From Metabacillus indicus LMG 22858 (GTDB lineage Bacteria; Bacillota; Bacilli; Bacillales; Bacillaceae), in contig NZ_JGVU02000001.1 in NCBI RefSeq assembly GCF_000708755.2, positions 434,001 through 498,000 on the forward strand: 64,000 nt of DNA, given 5' to 3'. Position numbers and translations under genes: made by a program. Positions 60,179-64,000 of the stretch are shown in pieces. The notes beneath the pieces are model-generated. The model saw only the letters and a program-made list of their open reading frames with translations. It was not told where the DNA came from and did not search any database. Within the stretch, counting starts at the first letter, position 1. Each line of letters opens with the position of its first letter.

Positions 60179-61057
60179 ATGGCAAAACGTATCTTTTTGT
60201 TCCTTTTAACCAATATTCTCGTACTGACAACAATAGGAATTGTCTTATCTTTGCTTGGAGTCGGCTCCTATGTAACGGCTGAAGGTGGAATCGATCTCAT
60301 CAGCCTGCTCGTATTCAGTGCCGTTGTCGGCTTCTCCGGCTCATTTATATCTTTGATCATGTCAAAGTGGATGGCTAAAATGATGATGGGCGTAAAGGTT
60401 CTGAAACCGGATCAGAATTTATCTGCATATGAGCGAAACCTTGTAGAACGCGTTCACAGACTTGCAAGAGCTGCAGGCATCAGAAAAATGCCTGAAGTGG
60501 GCATCTATCAGTCCCGCGAGGTCAATGCGTTTGCAACGGGTCCGTCTAAAAATAATTCTCTCGTTGCCGTTTCCACAGGTCTGCTTGAAGAAATGGATGA
60601 CGCTGCAGTCGAGGGTGTTCTTGCCCATGAAGTTGCCCATATCTCTAATGGCGATATGGTGACGATGACTCTGCTGCAGGGTATCGTCAACACATTCGTT
60701 GTGTTCCTGGCAAGAATTGCAGCTTGGATTGCTTCCAGGTTTGTAAGAGAGGACATGGCGCCGATTGTTCATTTTATTGCTGTTTTAGTGTTCCAAATCC
60801 TGTTTTCGATTCTTGGAAGCCTTGTCGTTTTTGCTTTCTCCCGCCACAGAGAATTCCACGCGGACAAGGGAGGAGCCGATCTCGCAGGCAAGGACAAAAT
60901 GGTGCACGCTCTGCGTATGCTGAAAGGATACACGCAGCGGATCAGCAGCGATCAATCTTCAGTCGCGTCATTGAAAATAAGCGGGAAACGCGGGCTTGCC
61001 CTCTTTTCAACTCATCCTGACCTTGATGAGCGAATCCGCCGTTTAGAAGCAAAATAA
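60179..61057 (+). CDS. htpX: Membrane zinc metalloprotease HtpX
   Basis: A 292-residue M48 protease that degrades misfolded membrane proteins. Four helices (about 7-27, 39-60, 160-180, 195-218). Zinc motif HEVAH with His150, Glu151, His154 and a downstream Glu in [15 protein letters not shown] (near 222). YkrK-type repression is expected from the divergent gene. TTGGGGGTGC precedes the ATG. A terminator follows. Confidence 0.95.
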   Translation: MAKRIFLFLLTNILVLTTIGIVLSLLGVGSYVTAEGGIDLISLLVFSAVVGFSGSFISLIMSKWMAKMMMGVKVLKPDQNLSAYERNLVERVHRLARAAGIRKMPEVGIYQSREVNAFATGPSKNNSLVAVSTGLLEEMDDAAVEGVLAHEVAHISNGDMVTMTLLQGIVNTFVVFLARIAAWIASRFVREDMAPIVHFIAVLVFQILFSILGSLVVFAFSRHREFHADKGGADLAGKDKMVHALRMLKGYTQRISSDQSSVASLKISGKRGLALFSTHPDLDERIRRLEAK

Positions 61058-61072
61058 CGAGGGTATGAATCT

Positions 61073-61098
61073 GAGGAGATGATGTCTCCTCTTTTTTT
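61073..61098 (+). terminator. Terminator of htpX
   Basis: GAGGAGA and TCTCCTC form the stem, followed by seven T. Confidence 0.88.
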
Positions 61099-61249
61099 GT
61101 TTGTTCACCCAAAGTATGTTTTCGTCTGCACATGCTGAAAATGAAAATAGGCGCGACAGATAAATTTTGGAGAACCCCTTTTCATTCGTCCAGGTTTTCA
61201 TTATGATAGAGAACATGCAGTTCACCCTAAATTTTAAGGAACGATATCC

Positions 61250-62596
61250 ATGAACCGAACTAGAACTTTTTTTCAATCATTAACGCCTTTTCAGCTGATT
61301 GTAGCTTATTATGCCATAGCTGTCTCCGTCTCGGTTGCTTTGCTTAGCCTGCCTGTAGCCCATCAGGCGGGAGTAGAATGGACGTTTATGGACGGTCTTT
61401 TTACAGCTGTAAGTGCTGTAAGCGTGACAGGATTGAGCGTCATAACGGTAGCAGATACCCTGACAACACCCGGCATTTTCATTCTGATGTTTGTGCTGCA
61501 GTTCGGGGGGATTGGCGTCATGACGCTTGGAACATTCGTCTGGCTGATTGTCGGCAAGCGAATTGGCCTTAGAGAAAGAAGACTGATTATGGCTGATCAG
61601 AATCAGTATGCCCTTTCCGGAATCGTCAACTTGATGAAGCAGGTCCTGTTTTTGATTTTGATCATTGAATTCTGCGGAGGCATGATTCTTGGAACTTACT
61701 TTTTAAACTATTATCCCACTTGGCAGGAAGCGTATTTGCACGGTTTCTTTAATTCAGTCAGTGCAACTACAAACGGAGGCTTCGACATTACGGGATCATC
61801 GATGATTCCATATGCGGACGATTATTTTATTCAGTTTGTCATCATTCTTTTAATTACGCTTGGAGCGATTGGATTTCCAGTGCTGATTGAAGTGAAAACC
61901 TTTCTTTTCAGCAAAAAAGGCAAGTACAGGTTTTCCCTTTTCACAAAGCTGACGACTGTCACATATACCTTGCTCGTTATCGGCGGAACGATTATGATCG
62001 CACTGCTTGAGTATCAGTTTTTTTTCAGCGGGAAAAGCTGGCACGAAAGTTTTTTTTATTCCCTGTTCCAGTCAACCGCCACACGAAGCGGGGGACTTGC
62101 AACGATGGATGTCAGCCTGTTTTCTGAAGCCACGCTGCTCGTCATGTGCGCTCTGATGTTTATCGGAGCTTCCCCAAGCTCAGTAGGCGGAGGGATCAGG
62201 ACAACGACATTTGCTTTAAATTTGCTTGCCCTTTATCACTTTGCCAAAGGAAACAAAACCATTAAGATCTTCAAACGGGAACTTCATGAGGATGATGTGA
62301 AAAAATCACTCGTCGTCACGCTGATGGCCTTTGTCCTTTGTTTTGGGTCCGTGTTTATTCTTTCAATTACAGAAAAATTCACGCTCATTGAAATTCTTTT
62401 TGAAGTATGTTCGGCATTCGGAACGACAGGCTTATCAATGGGAATTACAGCAGAGCTGAGCACGATCGGCAAATGCATCATAATGGTCTTGATGTTTATC
62501 GGACGGATCGGCATTGTTACGTTCATTTACATTATCGGATCAAAAGCATCAAAACCAAATTACCACTATCCGAAAGAGCGCGTTATTATCGGGTGA
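61250..62596 (+). CDS. ktrD: Potassium uptake transporter membrane subunit KtrD/KtrB
   Basis: A 448-residue Trk/Ktr/HKT membrane protein built from four pore-loop repeats; selectivity motifs SVTGLSVITV (near 59), ATTNGGFD (near 174), TATRSGGLATMD (near 278) and CSAFGTTGLSMGITAE (near 388). It moves K+ (Na+ dependent) with a KtrC/KtrA RCK ring encoded elsewhere. It holds the ktrD place after htpX. AAGGAACG lies before the ATG. I see no ydaO-type riboswitch in the short leader. Confidence 0.94.
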   Translation: MNRTRTFFQSLTPFQLIVAYYAIAVSVSVALLSLPVAHQAGVEWTFMDGLFTAVSAVSVTGLSVITVADTLTTPGIFILMFVLQFGGIGVMTLGTFVWLIVGKRIGLRERRLIMADQNQYALSGIVNLMKQVLFLILIIEFCGGMILGTYFLNYYPTWQEAYLHGFFNSVSATTNGGFDITGSSMIPYADDYFIQFVIILLITLGAIGFPVLIEVKTFLFSKKGKYRFSLFTKLTTVTYTLLVIGGTIMIALLEYQFFFSGKSWHESFFYSLFQSTATRSGGLATMDVSLFSEATLLVMCALMFIGASPSSVGGGIRTTTFALNLLALYHFAKGNKTIKIFKRELHEDDVKKSLVVTLMAFVLCFGSVFILSITEKFTLIEILFEVCSAFGTTGLSMGITAELSTIGKCIIMVLMFIGRIGIVTFIYIIGSKASKPNYHYPKERVIIG

Positions 62597-62605
62597 CAAA
62601 GGATG

Positions 62606-62632
62606 AAGCAGACAGAGAGACTGTCTGCTTTT
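62606..62632 (+). terminator. Terminator of ktrD
   Basis: AAGCAGACAG and CTGTCTGCTT form the stem, then TT. Confidence 0.8.
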
Positions 62633-62717
62633 GCTGTTTCACAGAGTTTCGTTCAGGAAAATCCTCCCTTGTCTATGCTATACTTTAGCTAATACGTCTT
62701 GGGAGAGGTAAGATAAC

Positions 62718-64000
62718 GTGAAAAAATGGATGGCAGTGCTTTTTTCGGTAGTAATGCTTGTGATTCTTTCGGCATGTTCAAAGGGACCGCAGCCTGAAGA
62801 GCGGTTTCAGAAATACGTCAGCCTGTGGAATGACCAGGATTTCAGCGGAATGTATGATTATTTATCTTCAGATGCTAAAAAAAGCATAACAAAGCAGGAA
62901 TTTACAGAGCGATATCAGCAGATTTATAAGTCTATTGAGACGGAAAATCTGAGCATCAGCTATGAGAAGCCGGAGGAGCCAGAAGAGAGAAAAGATGAGA
63001 AAGAAGCCTCTTTGCCGTTTTCGTTGAAAATGGATACTCTGGCAGGACCTGTTGCATTCGATCATAAGGCGTCACTCGTTAAGGAAGAGACGGATGATGG
63101 AGACAACTGGTTTATCTCGTGGAATCCATCGATGATATTTCCGCAGCTGAAGGAAGGAGATGCGGTCAGAATTTCGGAAGATAAGCCGGAAAGGGGAAGC
63201 ATCTTGGATAAAAACGGTAAAGGTCTGGCCATAAATGCCGTCGTTCCTGAGATCCAGGCAGTTCCTGAAAAGCTCGGAAGCGATCCTGAAGCCGCAAAAG
63301 AAGCAGCGGCAAAGCTTTTGAATCTGACAGTTGAGGACATAGATAAAAAGCTGTCAGCAAGCTGGGTTAAGCCTGATATGTCCGTGCCGGTCGCAAAGGT
63401 GGACCCTTCAGAAACTGAGCTGCTCAAAAAAGTGACATCCCTTCCCGGTTTTCAAAAGGCGGATGTATCCTCAAGGTACTACCCGCTGGGTGAGAATGCT
63501 GCCCATTTAACCGGATACATAGGCAATATTTCCGGTGAGGAACTCCAAGAGCTGAAAGGGAAAGGATATACAAGTACATCGCAGCTTGGAAAAGCAGGGC
63601 TTGAAGAAGTTTACGAAGACGATCTCCGGGGGCAAACCGGATTCAGAATTTATACAGATCCTTCAAACGAAACCATTGCAGAGCGGCCTGCCGAAGACGG
63701 CAAGGACATCACTGTAACAATCGACTCTGCTCTGCAGACAGTGCTTTACAATCAGCTGAAAGGTGATTCAGGTACGGCTGCAGCAGTTCATCCGCTGACA
63801 GGGGAAACACTTGCGCTTGTCAGCAGCCCGGCCTACAATCCGAACAGCTTTGTTTTTGGAATGTCAGGTGCAGCTTATCAGGCGCTTACAGAACAGACAG
63901 GGAATCCGCTGAGCGCCAAATTCAATAAAACATTCTCTCCGGGGTCTGTGTTTAAGCCTCTTACAGCTGCAGCGGGTTTAAAAGCAGGGACACTGAATCC
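62718..64000 (+). CDS. pbpC: Penicillin-binding protein, MecA-like N-terminus (3' end outside window)
   Basis: Class B PBP of the B. subtilis PBP3 (PbpC)/MecA type, a murein transpeptidase. The first 427 codons are present. Lipoprotein signal with LSAC (Cys20), an NTF2-like MecA_N domain (about 22-140), a dimerisation domain (about 150-310, SEDKPERGSILDKNGKGLA; YPLGENAAHLTGYIG) and the start of the transpeptidase with Ser410-VF-Lys413 (SPGSVFKPL). The GTG at 62,718 follows GAGAGG. The SxN and KTG motifs lie outside. Confidence 0.93.
   Translation, partial: MKKWMAVLFSVVMLVILSACSKGPQPEERFQKYVSLWNDQDFSGMYDYLSSDAKKSITKQEFTERYQQIYKSIETENLSISYEKPEEPEERKDEKEASLPFSLKMDTLAGPVAFDHKASLVKEETDDGDNWFISWNPSMIFPQLKEGDAVRISEDKPERGSILDKNGKGLAINAVVPEIQAVPEKLGSDPEAAKEAAAKLLNLTVEDIDKKLSASWVKPDMSVPVAKVDPSETELLKKVTSLPGFQKADVSSRYYPLGENAAHLTGYIGNISGEELQELKGKGYTSTSQLGKAGLEEVYEDDLRGQTGFRIYTDPSNETIAERPAEDGKDITVTIDSALQTVLYNQLKGDSGTAAAVHPLTGETLALVSSPAYNPNSFVFGMSGAAYQALTEQTGNPLSAKFNKTFSPGSVFKPLTAAAGLKAGTLN

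Overview
The window reads as chromosome of a low-to-moderate GC, spore-forming Bacillaceae. It has Bacillus-style ribosome binding sites, an alpha/beta SASP, a YjcZ-type spore peptide, a Spo0E-like phosphatase, sigI-rsgI, tnrA, and recognisable sigma-W, sigma-B and sigma-D promoters. The right end (ligD, ku, DedA, TerC, sigI, rsgI, SASP, ykrK, htpX, ktrD) follows the gene order of the Bacillus subtilis ykoU-ykrM region. The murein-recovery operon resembles B. subtilis murQRP-amiE-nagZ-namZ. The species cannot be named from the sequence alone. I saw no rRNA, tRNA, prophage, insertion sequence or CRISPR array.

Layout. 1-5.7 kb: 5' part of an intracellular subtilisin, a TspO-like membrane protein behind a sigma-B-like promoter, a 53-bp tandem repeat array, a small membrane protein, a lactaldehyde-dehydrogenase-like enzyme, and a sigma-W driven terD plus TerF-like VWA pair. 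5.8-14.8 kb: a catabolite-repressed, MurR-controlled peptidoglycan recycling operon (murQ-murR-murP-mupG-amiE-nagZ-namZ), followed by a 52-bp array. 15-22.7 kb: acetyltransferase, small membrane proteins, YitT, a GAF-STAS stress protein on a sigma-B promoter, glycerophosphodiesterase, a YkoGH-like two-component system with two PepSY proteins, and a YjcZ peptide. 22.9-31.6 kb: yuaF-floT on a sigma-W promoter, a CdaR-GntP-glycerate kinase cluster, a Bax-inhibitor-1 protein on a sigma-W promoter, and an ECF sigma/anti-sigma pair. 31.7-37 kb: two Gfo/Idh/MocA dehydrogenases and two TIM-barrel isomerases with a LacI regulator, its operators and a cre site. 37-41.2 kb: AbrB-like protein, lipoproteins, a Spo0E-like phosphatase, ohrR/ohr and a secreted subtilisin. 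41.4-43.7 kb: an NprR-type quorum sensor with a tiny gene for a peptide precursor holding three identical nonapeptides, then two adjoining tandem arrays. 43.8-64 kb: MCP on a sigma-D promoter, tnrA with a perfect TnrA box, mobA, ligD/ku repair genes, uppP and DedA, TerC, sigI-rsgI, SASP, ykrK/htpX, ktrD and a truncated PBP gene.

Most notable: (1) the NprR-like regulator plus its triple-repeat pheromone gene, whose repeats differ only at synonymous positions, beside a divergent subtilisin gene with three related boxes in the shared promoter region; (2) four tandem arrays of three unrelated families, all with a 52 or 53 bp period and an inverted repeat in each unit, placed just after intrinsic terminators; (3) a murein-recovery operon carrying both the MupG route and the AmiE/NagZ/NamZ route; (4) an RsbR-like GAF-STAS protein with Glu and Asp where RsbRA has its phosphorylated threonines, expressed from a sigma-B promoter.
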